42,566 bases of DNA from Mycobacteriaceae bacterium 1482268.1 (GTDB lineage Bacteria > Actinomycetota > Actinomycetes > Mycobacteriales > Mycobacteriaceae), in the NCBI GenBank assembly GCA_001665255.1, contig LZSH01000382.1, positions 1 through 42,566 of the forward strand, given 5' to 3'. Every line of letters begins with the position of its first letter. Position 1 is the stretch's first letter. A model generated the notes under the pieces. The model saw only the letters and a program-made list of their open reading frames with translations. It made no database searches and was not told where the DNA came from. Below, piece after piece: positions 1-8,630 of this stretch. Made by a program: the position numbers and the translations under genes.

Positions 1-66
1 CGTGACCTGAGAAGCGACCCGAAGCATGTAGAGCACGTGCAGGACTTGTGGGGGGACCGTCTCACG
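1..66 (+). pseudogene. Inverted internal fragment of an MmpL transporter gene
   Basis: Read on the plus strand from base 1, the frame gives DLRSDPKHVEHVQDLWGDRL. This closely matches the periplasmic segment of MmpL proteins; the neighbouring complete MmpL has [19 protein letters not shown] at the same place. The match ends near base 66. From about base 73 the same family continues on the opposite strand, with the residues that should come just before this segment. The piece is therefore part of an mmpL gene in inverted orientation relative to its own N-terminal part, not an independent gene. It has no start codon and runs off the window. The MmpL identity is clear; whether the inversion is real or an end artefact is not known. 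Confidence 0.8.
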
Positions 67-72
67 TCGTCG

Positions 73-375
73 AGCGTCCTCGCCCAGCGGCTCCTGCCCC
101 TCCAGCACGATCATCGCGGAACTGTCCGAGTTGGACTCCTTGAAGTCCTGTCCGATGCGGTCCATCGCCTTAACCGACGGGGCGTCCTTGGGCATCAAAG
201 AGACGGAATGCCTCTCCGCGACGTGCTCGAGCGACGGTATTGCCAAGCGCCAGCTCCAGTTGACCGATGCGAGCGTGGAAAGCAGGAGTAAAGCCAGCCA
301 ACCGACAATGATGAGCAGCGACAACAGACGAATGGCCCGCGCCACGAAGGGGTGCCGAGGATGGTGTGAGCTCAT
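73..375 (-). CDS. MmpL-family transporter, N-terminal fragment (truncated)
   Basis: An ATG at 375 lies 10 bases after the stop of the upstream mmpL, with a GAGGA ribosome-binding sequence at 391-395. The translated N-terminus has a transmembrane segment (LLSLLIIVGWLALLLL) and the MmpL periplasmic start IPSLEHVAERHSVSL, followed by IVLEGQEPLGEDA. Each piece aligns with the complete MmpL next door ([28 protein letters not shown]). After about residue 101 the frame leaves the family consensus, where HRYYDDLV is expected, because of the inversion at 66-72. It is the third gene of an mmpS-mmpL-mmpL operon. RND-type MmpL proteins export lipids or siderophores across the inner membrane. As it stands the gene cannot encode a working transporter. 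Confidence 0.8.
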
Positions 376-385
376 GCGGCGTTCG

Positions 386-3268
386 CTAGTTCCTCAACAA
401 CAAGGAGCGCACGAGTGGACGCGGCCCTGCCGAGCGAAGCAGACTGCTGGCGGGGCGGGGGCGCACTCGCTGCGGCCACCAGAACCAAGGTCCCAGCAGC
501 GCCGCGATGGCCGGAGTCATCAATGCGCGCACGACCAACGTGTCGAACAGCAGTCCCAATCCGATCGTGGCGCCGACCTGGCCGAGAGTGAGCAGGTCGC
601 TGACGAGCATCGAGGCCATCGTGGCTGCGAACACGAGACCCGCAATGGTGACGACCCTGCCGGTGCCGGCCATCGCGCGAATGATGCCGGTGTTGATCCC
701 AGCGCCCACTTCCTCCTTCATTCGTGAGACCAGTAGCAGGTTGTAGTCAGATCCGACCGCCAAGAGGACGATCACCGACATCGCCAGCACCATCCAGTGG
801 ATTTGAATGCCGAGAAGGTGTTGCCAGACCAGGACGGACAAGCCGAACGACGCGCCCAACGACAGCGCCACTGTGCCGACGATAACCAGGGCGGCGATAA
901 AACTTCGCGTCATGATGAGCATGACGATGAAGATCAGGCACAGAGCAGAGATGCCGGCGATCAGGAGGTCGTATGTGGATCCCTCGATGAGATCCTTCAC
1001 CGTTGCCGCGCTGCCCGCGAGGTAGATCTTGCTGTTTTCCAGCGGAGTACCCTTGAGCGCTTCCTCAGCCGCATCCTTGATGGGTTCGACGCGCGAGACG
1101 CCTTCCGGCGAAAGAGGATCCCCCCTTTGGGAGATCAACAGGCGCGCGGCCTTTCCGTCCGGGGACAGGAATATCTTCAGGACCCGCTTGAAGTCCGCAT
1201 TCTTGAATACATCCGGTCCCAGGTAGAAGGTTTCGTCGTTGTTGGCCGCATCGAACGCCTTGCCCATGGCCGTCGCGTTGTCGCTCGCGTCCTCCATAGC
1301 GTTGATGGTGCCGGCCATGGTGCTGTGCATGGTGAGCATCATCGTGCGGGTGCTCTCCATGGTCGCGATCATCTGCGGGAACTGCGCAAGTATTTGCGGC
1401 AGGAGCAGAACCAGCTGATCGAGATTCTCGACGAGGTCCTTCATTTTGACGGTGATCTGGTCGACGAGGTCGAGCGCGTCGAACAAGGACCTGATCGAAT
1501 AGCAGATCGGGATGTTGTAGCAGTGCTGCTCCCAGTAGAGATAATTGATGAGCGGCCGCCAAAAATCCTGGAAATCTGCTAGGTGATCCCTCAACTCATT
1601 GGTGACGTCCTGCAATTCATGTGTGGTTGCGGCCATGGCAGTGGTCACGCCAACCATCTGCTGCATCAGGCCGTACATGCGCTGCATGATGGCGATGGTG
1701 GTCGACATCTCATCGGCCTGCTTGAGCATGTCTTCCATGCGATCTTTCTGGAAGGGCAGGCCTAATAGTTGCCCCGAGTTCTGTGCACTGATCATGTACG
1801 GGATGGTCGTGTGCAGCAGCTGGGTGCCCTCGGGACGGGTGATCGACTGCACGCTGGCGATCCCCGGAACGGCGAAGATAGCCTTGGCGAGTTTGTTCAA
1901 TACCAACACGTCGGCGGAATTCCGCATGTCGTGATCGGATTCGACCATCAGCACATCGGGTGCGGTCATCCGCGATTCCGAGAAATGGCGGGCCGCAGCC
2001 GTGTAGCCCTCATTTGCGGGAATATCTTGAGGAAGAGTCTTCTGGTCGTTGTAGCTGGGGTTGTAGCCCGGCAGCGTCAACAATCCGATCAGAGAAAGCG
2101 CCAAGGTGGCGATCAGAATCGGTAGAGGCCACCGCACGATCGCGGTGCCCACCCGTCGCCATCGACGGGTGACAATCTGCCGTCTGGGTTCGAACATGCC
2201 GAAACGGCCGCCCACCGCCAGGACGGCGGGAAGCAGCGTCAGAGCCACCGCGACGGCGACGAGTATGCCCAGTGCGCCGGGGACCCCCAACGGCTGGAAG
2301 AAGGGCAGCCGGGTGAAGGTCATGCAGAAGATGGCGCCGGCGATGGTGACACCGGAGGCCAACACGACTTTGGCCACTCCCTGAAAGGTGGTGTAGTAGG
2401 CGGTTTCGCGGTCCTCGCCGGCTGCCCGCGCCTCTTTGTACCGCCCAAAGAAGAAGACACCGTAGTCCGTTCCGGCCGCGATCCCGATGGACACCAACAG
2501 GTTCACCACAAAGGTGGTTAGGCCGACGAGCCCATGCATCCCGAGAAACGCGATGATTCCTCGCGCTACTTGGAGTTCGAGGCCGACCGAGAGCAATATG
2601 ACGATCGTGGTGACAACCGAGCGAAAGGCCAGCAACAACATCACGAAAATCACCGAGAGGCTGACCACCGTGATCAAGATGACCGTTCTGTTGCCACTTA
2701 CCCCCATATCCGCCACGATCGGCGCGGGTCCGGTGACATAGGCTTTGACCCCGGGAGGCGCGGGGGTGCGAGCCACGATGTCCTGAACAGCTTTGACCGA
2801 TGCGTTCCCGGTGGCCTGGCCGGTCTGACCGACGAGTTCGACCTGAACGTATGAGGCTTTACGGTCGGCGCTCTCCGCGGCCCCAGCGGTGAGTGGATCG
2901 CCCCAGAAATCCTGGATGTGTTGAACATGGGCCGTATCGGCCCTCATCTGGCGAACCAGATCGTCGTAGTACCGATGCGCCTCGTCGTTGAGGGGTTGCT
3001 GACCCTCGAGCACGATGACCGCGAGCGCGGAAGACGTGGATTCTTGAAACGCTTCACCGATCCGTTGTCCGGCCTTGAACGACGGCGCATCCGAGGCCGA
3101 CAGCGCTACGGCATGATCTCGTTCAACCTCCTCCAGCGACGGGACGGCGAGGGTCAGCGCGACCGTGATCGCCACCCACACCACGATGATGAGCAACGAC
3201 AGGCTATGTATCGCCCGGGCTATTCTCGGACGCTTGACGGGCTGTTCGAGTGTGGCCTGAGTACTCAT
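386..3268 (-). CDS. MmpL family RND transporter (MmpL4-like)
   Basis: This 960-residue inner-membrane transporter is driven by proton flux and moves a lipid or siderophore across the membrane. It has an N-terminal transmembrane helix, a first periplasmic domain, a helix bundle with the proton-relay type motif [15 protein letters not shown], a long helical second periplasmic region (about residues 480-690, rich in Met and Gln, coiled-coil-like) and a second bundle with [16 protein letters not shown]. The start is set at 3268 because ATG there overlaps the mmpS stop as ATGA; a longer frame from 3286 would run into mmpS. The order mmpS-mmpL-mmpL matches the mmpS4-mmpL4a-mmpL4b arrangement used for glycopeptidolipid export in fast growers. 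That assignment is inference, since no glycopeptidolipid synthesis gene lies in view. Confidence 0.93.
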   Translation of the reverse strand: MSTQATLEQPVKRPRIARAIHSLSLLIIVVWVAITVALTLAVPSLEEVERDHAVALSASDAPSFKAGQRIGEAFQESTSSALAVIVLEGQQPLNDEAHRYYDDLVRQMRADTAHVQHIQDFWGDPLTAGAAESADRKASYVQVELVGQTGQATGNASVKAVQDIVARTPAPPGVKAYVTGPAPIVADMGVSGNRTVILITVVSLSVIFVMLLLAFRSVVTTIVILLSVGLELQVARGIIAFLGMHGLVGLTTFVVNLLVSIGIAAGTDYGVFFFGRYKEARAAGEDRETAYYTTFQGVAKVVLASGVTIAGAIFCMTFTRLPFFQPLGVPGALGILVAVAVALTLLPAVLAVGGRFGMFEPRRQIVTRRWRRVGTAIVRWPLPILIATLALSLIGLLTLPGYNPSYNDQKTLPQDIPANEGYTAAARHFSESRMTAPDVLMVESDHDMRNSADVLVLNKLAKAIFAVPGIASVQSITRPEGTQLLHTTIPYMISAQNSGQLLGLPFQKDRMEDMLKQADEMSTTIAIMQRMYGLMQQMVGVTTAMAATTHELQDVTNELRDHLADFQDFWRPLINYLYWEQHCYNIPICYSIRSLFDALDLVDQITVKMKDLVENLDQLVLLLPQILAQFPQMIATMESTRTMMLTMHSTMAGTINAMEDASDNATAMGKAFDAANNDETFYLGPDVFKNADFKRVLKIFLSPDGKAARLLISQRGDPLSPEGVSRVEPIKDAAEEALKGTPLENSKIYLAGSAATVKDLIEGSTYDLLIAGISALCLIFIVMLIMTRSFIAALVIVGTVALSLGASFGLSVLVWQHLLGIQIHWMVLAMSVIVLLAVGSDYNLLLVSRMKEEVGAGINTGIIRAMAGTGRVVTIAGLVFAATMASMLVSDLLTLGQVGATIGLGLLFDTLVVRALMTPAIAALLGPWFWWPQRVRPRPASSLLRSAGPRPLVRSLLLRN

Positions 3269-3675
3269 GCGGCCTTCAAGAGACAAGACGTGAAGGCGTT
3301 GACCTCGTTGGACACCTTTTCGGACTTGACCTCGTCATCCACCAAGATGCGGCAACCAATGCTGTTGCTATCGCCTTGGGCCATGATGCTCCCAATGCCC
3401 GACGTCTTGGTGAGTTCGAACTTCAGCGACCAGGGCAGGCTTGCTCCATCCACGTAAGTCGGTTCGGCGTTCTCGTCGAAGTAACTGATCTTCGCGACTG
3501 TCCCAGGCGGCCCGAAGACCTCATAGGTCAAATGCTTGGGATCGAAGGGCTTCGAGTCGCTGGCTTTGGTGTCGGCATAGGTCTGGCGTCTGTCAGTACC
3601 GAAAACGCCATGAAGACGCGACACTGTGAACGCTCCTGCGCCGACCACGACCAGCACCAGGAGCGGAATCCACAA
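3265..3675 (-). CDS. MmpS family membrane-anchored accessory protein
   Basis: A small protein with one N-terminal membrane helix ([19 protein letters not shown]) and a periplasmic beta-rich domain typical of Mmp[21 protein letters not shown], then [20 protein letters not shown] and a terminal CLLKAA. MmpS proteins work with the adjacent MmpL in export. The stop overlaps the mmpL start by ATGA, so the genes are translationally coupled. The start is uncertain. TTG at 3675 is the first conventional start codon, but family members have several residues before WIPL. The frame stays open to an ATT at 3696 that sits 7 bases after a strong purine ribosome-binding tract (GGGGAGGGG). The residues between (FRVLRRL) look like a genuine MmpS N-terminus. 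The closest remembered relatives are MmpS4 proteins. Confidence 0.9.
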   Translation of the reverse strand: MWIPLLVLVVVGAGAFTVSRLHGVFGTDRRQTYADTKASDSKPFDPKHLTYEVFGPPGTVAKISYFDENAEPTYVDGASLPWSLKFELTKTSGIGSIMAQGDSNSIGCRILVDDEVKSEKVSNEVNAFTSCLLKAA

Positions 3676-3715
3676 CCGCCTCAGAACCCTGAAAATTCTA
3701 GAACCCCTCCCCTAG

Positions 3716-4580
3716 CTTCACGCCCGGCACATGGTAACTGCTCGTCTCTGTCAGCCTCACGTCAGTGGTCATCGCCGCCAAACGGCGCGGTAGGCGGTGA
3801 AATCGCCGGCTAGCTAGCGGCGGTCACCTTTTCACGCGCGCGCCTGGGCAGCATGACCAAGTAGACAGTAGACCACGTAGACGACCTTCCTATGGGGTCG
3901 TTTCCAACACGATATGGGATGGTAATGAATCCCGCCCGGGGTGCCGGTTCGGCGCAGAGTTGCCGCCGCCCGGAAATGACTCGCAGAACGATTTTGACCT
4001 GCGCGCAGGCCCTTCACAATCGCGGAGAACTATTTGTTTACGGCCGCCGGGACCATGTGAATCGCGGCTTCGGGGCGTCGTCATGCAGACGGACGAACCG
4101 AGCGCGTTGAGCACTTCGGCGCCTGTCGGCCCCAAGTCGGTAGTCAACCAAGAAAGACGTTGTCCGCCAATGCTATTGACGTCGCGCCCGGCGGCATCAA
4201 ACGGACCTGCCTGCCGGGTTCCATCACGGCGCTGCCACACGGGCGGAACGACGATGTTCACGACAGCCAGCTGCGTCCCGCTTGTGCTTCCGTCGCATTT
4301 TCTGATTACCCAGACGTCATTAGTTCGCTCCTTGGCGAAAACCGCGCGGTTGCCACCGAGCAACTGTGATTTTCGGTGCCTTGACATCGTCGGTGAAACC
4401 GTTGGCCTCTTAGACAGCTCCAGCTACCGCCATTGTGGTCGACGTCGGCCAACGCCATCGGCAGTTGGTTAATGTGAAGAGATTGCGGCTGAGCGGTATT
4501 AAGTTGCATTTAGGTGCGCATAATCGGCTTCCAGCAAATAAGAACCCGGGATGGACTGATTTTCGTCGGCAAGCGCGCCG
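3716..4580. other. Spacer upstream of the mmpS operon, no recognised gene
   Basis: About 860 bases separate mmpS from the stop of the hydrolase gene. Open frames exist on both strands (for example 3890-4387 minus), but none gives a recognisable protein or has a good ribosome-binding site. Base composition is visibly richer in A+T than the flanking genes. The part nearest mmpS holds a GCTAGCTAGC palindrome and three GTAGAC repeats, so it probably contains the operon promoter and operators. A decayed gene cannot be excluded. Confidence 0.5.
3809..3882. promoter_or_regulatory. Candidate operator region: GCTAGCTAGC palindrome and three GTAGAC repeats
   Basis: A perfect 10-bp palindrome GCTAGCTAGC lies at 3809-3818, flanked by near-symmetric CGCCG and GGCG. 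GTAGAC occurs three times, at 3861, 3868 and 3877. Both lie 110 to 190 bases upstream of the mmpS start, where a repressor or activator of the mmpS/mmpL operon would bind. No regulator gene is adjacent. The regulatory role is inference from position. Confidence 0.3.
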
Positions 4581-5369
4581 TTACCGGCCGCCGCGGGCAA
4601 AAAATTCAAGTATCGCCGCGTTCACTGCATCGGGCCGTTCGAGAAATCCGTGATGGCCCGTATCGGGGATCTCCAGGTACCGCCCGTTCGGCAGGGTCTC
4701 GGCTACTTCGGCACCGAGATGCGGCGGCACCACGATGTCATCGGCGAATCCGATCACGAGGACCGGCGTAGCGATCGCCCGGTAGGCGGGCCGTCGATCA
4801 GTCGCAGGGGCGATGTCAAACTGCGCGCGCATTCCGGCAGTCGGGGTGGAGGGCCACATCGTGAACATGTCGATCCAGTCCGCAACCGCCGCATCATTGT
4901 TCAGGGTTTTCGGCGAGAAGCCCTCGATCAATCGCAGTTTGGCGTCATAACTGGCGGGAAGCTTGATGCCGGCATCGGCGAACTCCCGCTCGGCTTCATG
5001 AAAGAACGCGCGCGCGCGGTCGTGTCGTCCACGGGTGGCCATCAACGCGGCCTGACTCACCAACCCGGGACGAGCCAGCATCAGCTCTTGGGCGATATAT
5101 GAGCCCATGGAGGTCGCGACGATCCGGACGGGAGCGAGATCCAGCCGTTCGATCAACTCTGCCGTATCAGCCACCATCGTCGCGGTGGTAAAGCCGTTAG
5201 CGTTCGCCGTCGCGCCCACTCCCCTGTTGTCGAACGTGACAACGCGATACCCGGCGGCCATGAAGGCGGGCACCTGGTGGACTTGCCACGTTCGTCCGAC
5301 GACACCATGGCCGGCGATGAACAACACTGGCTCTCCACGGCCGCGGTCGTCGTACGCCAAGTTCACCAC
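4581..5369 (-). CDS. Alpha/beta hydrolase
   Basis: 262 residues with an alpha/beta-hydrolase fold. The oxyanion segment is FIAGHGVVGRTW (about 17-28). The second strand leads to VVTFDNRGVGAT, and the nucleophile elbow is ATSMGS with Ser87, so the first Gly of GxSxG is replaced by Ala. A late acid follows in VIGFADDIVVPP and the catalytic His in DTGHHGF near residue 238. Substrate is unknown; relatives include esterases, haloperoxidase-like enzymes and C-C bond hydrolases. Translation starts at GTG 5369 or the GTG one codon later; a stop lies five codons upstream, which excludes a longer protein. It is preceded by about 280 bases without a recognised gene (5370-5651), so it probably has its own promoter. 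It is soluble, with no signal peptide. Confidence 0.85.
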   Translation of the reverse strand: MVNLAYDDRGRGEPVLFIAGHGVVGRTWQVHQVPAFMAAGYRVVTFDNRGVGATANANGFTTATMVADTAELIERLDLAPVRIVATSMGSYIAQELMLARPGLVSQAALMATRGRHDRARAFFHEAEREFADAGIKLPASYDAKLRLIEGFSPKTLNNDAAVADWIDMFTMWPSTPTAGMRAQFDIAPATDRRPAYRAIATPVLVIGFADDIVVPPHLGAEVAETLPNGRYLEIPDTGHHGFLERPDAVNAAILEFFARGGR

Positions 5370-5651
5370 GCTGGGACCGTACTACGAATGCGAGTCGACC
5401 GCCGACACGAAACCGGCCCGCGGAGAGCATGTCTCAGGGGCCAGATTATTGAAGACGACTTCTCGGGCGACCAATGCCCGCCTTGTGTCGCCACCTGGGC
5501 ATCACCGCCGCCCGACGGACGGCTACGAACCCGGACTCGTCGAGGCCTACGTATCCGAGCGCTCAAGCAGAACCGGTGGCCGAGAGTCTGCTGTGGCTCC
5601 GACCAAACTGGGTGGCAACGCGTCGACCGTAGCTGCGCCAGCAACTGATGC

Positions 5652-8012
5652 CTAGATTTGCGCGTCGGATGTGAGCTGACCGCACAATGCTGCTGCGGTG
5701 ATTGGTGGACTGTAATGGTAGCCCTGCGCGACGTCGCAGCCGAGCTCGCGCAGCGCGTTGGCGGTTTCTGGGTTTTCGATGCCTTCGGCAACGGTTGTCA
5801 CGCCAAGTTCCTGAGCGAGGTTGATGACCGCACGGACGATCGCCGCCGCGCGGGGATCGGCGAGTACCGGTGCAATGAAATCTTTGTCGAGCTTGACTTC
5901 GTCGATCGGTAGCTCGCGGAGGTAGCGCAAGGCCGAATAGCCGCTGCCGAAGTCGTCGAGGGCGATGCGAATGCCGTGCGCCCGCAACGTTGTGAGCACG
6001 GCGCGGGCGCGTTCGATGTCCTCTACCAACAGGTCTTCGGTGATCTCGATGATCAAGGAATCCGAGTTCAGTCCACGGTCGGCCAACGCACGCACGATGT
6101 AGTCCGGCAGCGTCACATCCCCGAGCGAAGCGGCAAAAAGGTTGATGCACACCGGTATACGTGCGCCCCCGTCGTGCCATGAAGCGGCGTCATCGAGCGC
6201 TTGCGCTAAGACCCGTTCGGTGACGGCGCGCATCAGTCCGTGCTGGCGGACCAAAGGCAGGAACTGGTCCGGGCCGAGCAGACCACGTTCACGATGAGGC
6301 CAGCGGACGAGCGCTTCCGCACCGACGATCTCGTTACTGCGCAGGTCGAATTTCGGTTGGTAGACCGTGACGAGGTCTAGTCGATCGATCGCCTGTCGCA
6401 GTTCCCCCAGCAGTCGCACGGCGACAGCGCCGGCGCGCGCCGAAATGGCATCGCGGCCGTTGTGAGAAACGCGTTCATCGCCAGCGGTGAGTTCCATGCC
6501 TGCACTGAAAGTTTGCAAACCGCCGCTGCGCAACCGTTTGGCCGCGTACATGGCTGCATCAGCCTGTCGTAGCAGTACCTCGGCGTCCACGTCGGCGTCG
6601 TCGGGCGAAGCGACGGCCAACCCGACGCTGGGCCGCGCTAACAACTGCTGGCCAGACAGCTCGAACGGTTCATTGAAGGCCTCGACGATCCGACGTGCTA
6701 CGAGGTGGGAGTCCTCGTTTCCGCCCTCGATGAGGATGGCGAATTCGTCACCGCCCAGCCTGGCCACCGTGTCCCCCGTTCGCACAGCGCCTACGAGCCG
6801 TCTGGCCACCTCTTTGAGCAACGCATCGCCAGCCGAATGCCCCATGCTGTCGTTGATGAGCTTGAAATCGTCGATATCCAACGACATCACCGCGACGGGA
6901 CGCGTGTCGCGGCGATGAATCTGCACGGCATGCGCCAGTCGATCGTCGAACAGAGTACGGTTCGCCAAGCCTGTCAACGGGTCATGCAAGGCTTCATCGG
7001 CAACCATGCCCAAAAGCCGCCGATTGTCGGCGAGCACCACGAATTGGCGCACCAGAACCGTCATCACCACCAGCACCCCGACCCCGAGCACAGGGCCAGT
7101 TTGCAGAGCGGACCGGTAGCCCAGAGAGATGGTCACCGCGGCCACAATCAGCGGCACATATGGCAGCCACAGAGACATCGGCGCCGGAAGCGAAGCGGGT
7201 GGCGCCGGACCAGCCGATGGTGCCCGCAGACTGGACAGCGCCGCCAGGCCCAAAATCACCATCGCCGCGGCCCAGCCGACGATGGGCAACTCGCCGTCGC
7301 CTCGATTGGCAATCGTGCCGACTAAGGCGGTTCCCGATACGGTCATCATTGCCAACCCGGCGGTCAGCAGCATCAATGTCAGACGCCGCCGCGTGCGAGC
7401 CCTGGCCAGCACCAAGACCGCCACGGTGAAGGTCACCGTGTTGGCGAATGCATGCGCCAGTGACAGGCTCAACGCGACATGATTGTCCTTCGTCTGGGCG
7501 TAGACGCGGCTCAGCACGAACGGCCAGGCCACCAGGAACAGTGATCCCTCGACAATGAGCCCGTCGAGCACAAGTCGTACTTGAGATTTGGCCTCATACC
7601 CGACGGGAAACGACAGCAGCGCAAGACAGCCCGCAATCGGCAGGAGCAATCCCAGTAGCCACGTCTGGTACGGCGCCTCCGTACCGAGGAACAGCTGGTG
7701 ATAGGTCCACCACCCCATGCTGATGGCCCAGCCTGCCAGCCCAACGGCGAGAAAGATCCACGCCCGCCGTCGGTGCCCTCGGGCCTTGCGCGCCGCCCAC
7801 CCTGCAGACCCCATGGCGAACAATGCGAAAGCCAATAAGCCGAGATCCTGAACCGCGTGTATCGCCCGGGGGTTCGCCCACCCGCCCAGCCGCCATGCGG
7901 CGAACCAACCGCCGACGAGGATGATCATCACGGAGACCAGGGCTGCCGTGGAAACCGCCCGCCTCGACGGCCTCGGCGATACAGACAAGCTCTCCCCAGG
8001 AGTTATCGACAT
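5652..8012 (-). CDS. Membrane GGDEF-EAL cyclic-di-GMP turnover protein
   Basis: 786 residues. About 320 N-terminal residues form 8 to 10 membrane helices with no recognised sensor motif. They are followed by a short helix, a GGDEF domain (about 335-500) and an EAL domain (about 530-780). The diguanylate cyclase motif GGDEF is intact at 420-424, and the product-inhibition site RxxD (RTGD, 411-414) lies exactly five residues before it. The phosphodiesterase domain keeps EAL (566-568), Asn in INL, EITED, DDFGSGYS, the Lys of KLDKDF, VAEGIE and QGYHYSPP, so both activities look intact. It makes and/or degrades cyclic di-GMP at the inner membrane. The ATG at 8012 lacks a strong ribosome-binding site. 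It is the downstream partner of the related 1296-residue protein, with the tRNA gene in between. Confidence 0.93.
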   Translation of the reverse strand: MSITPGESLSVSPRPSRRAVSTAALVSVMIILVGGWFAAWRLGGWANPRAIHAVQDLGLLAFALFAMGSAGWAARKARGHRRRAWIFLAVGLAGWAISMGWWTYHQLFLGTEAPYQTWLLGLLLPIAGCLALLSFPVGYEAKSQVRLVLDGLIVEGSLFLVAWPFVLSRVYAQTKDNHVALSLSLAHAFANTVTFTVAVLVLARARTRRRLTLMLLTAGLAMMTVSGTALVGTIANRGDGELPIVGWAAAMVILGLAALSSLRAPSAGPAPPASLPAPMSLWLPYVPLIVAAVTISLGYRSALQTGPVLGVGVLVVMTVLVRQFVVLADNRRLLGMVADEALHDPLTGLANRTLFDDRLAHAVQIHRRDTRPVAVMSLDIDDFKLINDSMGHSAGDALLKEVARRLVGAVRTGDTVARLGGDEFAILIEGGNEDSHLVARRIVEAFNEPFELSGQQLLARPSVGLAVASPDDADVDAEVLLRQADAAMYAAKRLRSGGLQTFSAGMELTAGDERVSHNGRDAISARAGAVAVRLLGELRQAIDRLDLVTVYQPKFDLRSNEIVGAEALVRWPHRERGLLGPDQFLPLVRQHGLMRAVTERVLAQALDDAASWHDGGARIPVCINLFAASLGDVTLPDYIVRALADRGLNSDSLIIEITEDLLVEDIERARAVLTTLRAHGIRIALDDFGSGYSALRYLRELPIDEVKLDKDFIAPVLADPRAAAIVRAVINLAQELGVTTVAEGIENPETANALRELGCDVAQGYHYSPPITAAALCGQLTSDAQI

Positions 8013-8482
8013 CGTTCGGCGCTATTCGAGATCCCTCGTAAGGCTAGCAACCGCGAGCGCCCGCCGCGGCGGACACGACATCACGGCGTCCGGTTTTTGC
8101 TCAGCAGAACCATAGCCAGTCGCCGAAACACAACTACTGGAACCAGCCGCACGTGCGACCTCGTATTTTGTGCCACAAATTCTAGTTAAACATATTGCCC
8201 ATCACGGCGAGGGACTTTGCCATAGACCGAGGGCATCGACGCCGCCAACTCAGACCTCAGCCGCTGGCAATGGCCAATTCTCCTCTGTGGTCAGCGTTCT
8301 CGACGATACGCCGGCGTCTATTCCGCGTGGGGCAACGCACCCCTCGACGCCGACGAACCGGGCCGATGGCACTGCCGATGGTGAGATCAGCATCAGCGGT
8401 GCCTGTGACCACCTGTCGCCCGTCTCCGAATCGCTGGTTGATCTCCAGCCCCGACCCATCGGAGCCTCCAGAGCCCAAACGG
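8013..8482. other. Spacer between the tRNA terminator and the GGDEF-EAL gene
   Basis: About 470 bases upstream of the 786-residue GGDEF-EAL gene. Short open frames on both strands give no recognisable product. The segment near 8100-8200 is A+T-rich for this genome and probably contains the promoter of the downstream gene. No repeat or RNA fold was recognised beyond the terminator at its upstream edge. Confidence 0.45.
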
Positions 8483-8512
8483 AAAAACCGCGTACCCAAA
8501 GTAGGTCCGCGG
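8483..8512 (-). terminator. Intrinsic terminator downstream of tRNA-fMet
   Basis: On the minus strand CCGCG, then ACC, pairs with GGT and CGCGG around a 7-base loop, followed directly by TTTTT. It begins 27 bases after the CCA end of the tRNA gene and is well placed to end its transcript. It would also end read-through from the 1296-residue cyclic-di-GMP gene upstream. Confidence 0.7.
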
Positions 8513-8538
8513 CTATTCCGATGTCCCGAGACATCATG

Positions 8539-8615
8539 TGGTAGCGGGGACAGGATTCGAACCTGCGACCTCTGGGTTATGAGCCCAGCGAGCTACCGAG
8601 CTGCTCCACCCCGCG
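8539..8615 (-). tRNA. Initiator tRNA-fMet (CAU anticodon)
   Basis: The minus strand reads as a complete 77-base tRNA: acceptor CGCGGGG/CCCCGC, D arm GGAGCAGCTCGGTAGCTC, anticodon loop CTCATAA, T arm GGTTCGAATCC and an encoded CCA end at 8539-8541. Initiator features are visible: an unpaired first base (C1 opposite U72) and three consecutive G:C pairs (GGG/CCC) next to the anticodon loop, with overall near-identity to bacterial fMet tRNAs. It starts 16 bases after the stop codon of the 1296-residue gene on the same strand and has its own terminator. Confidence 0.97.
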
Positions 8616-8630
8616 TTGGTGAACGCCAGG

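Noticed and set aside
3861..3882. Three GTAGAC repeats considered as a CRISPR remnant
   Set aside because: The units are only 6 bases with 1 to 3 base gaps and no cas genes; an operator cluster is more plausible.
3890..4387. A 165-codon open frame on the minus strand (and a 170-codon frame on the plus strand) in the spacer upstream of mmpS
   Set aside because: No recognisable protein pattern, no ribosome-binding site, and the two overlap each other on opposite strands; most likely chance frames.
8250..8537. A 95-codon minus-strand frame next to the tRNA gene
   Set aside because: It runs through the tRNA terminator hairpin and ends in low-quality sequence with no family resemblance.
8539..8615. 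tRNA-fMet considered as the attachment site of an integrated element
   Set aside because: No integrase gene and no duplicate of the tRNA 3' end were seen within the window.
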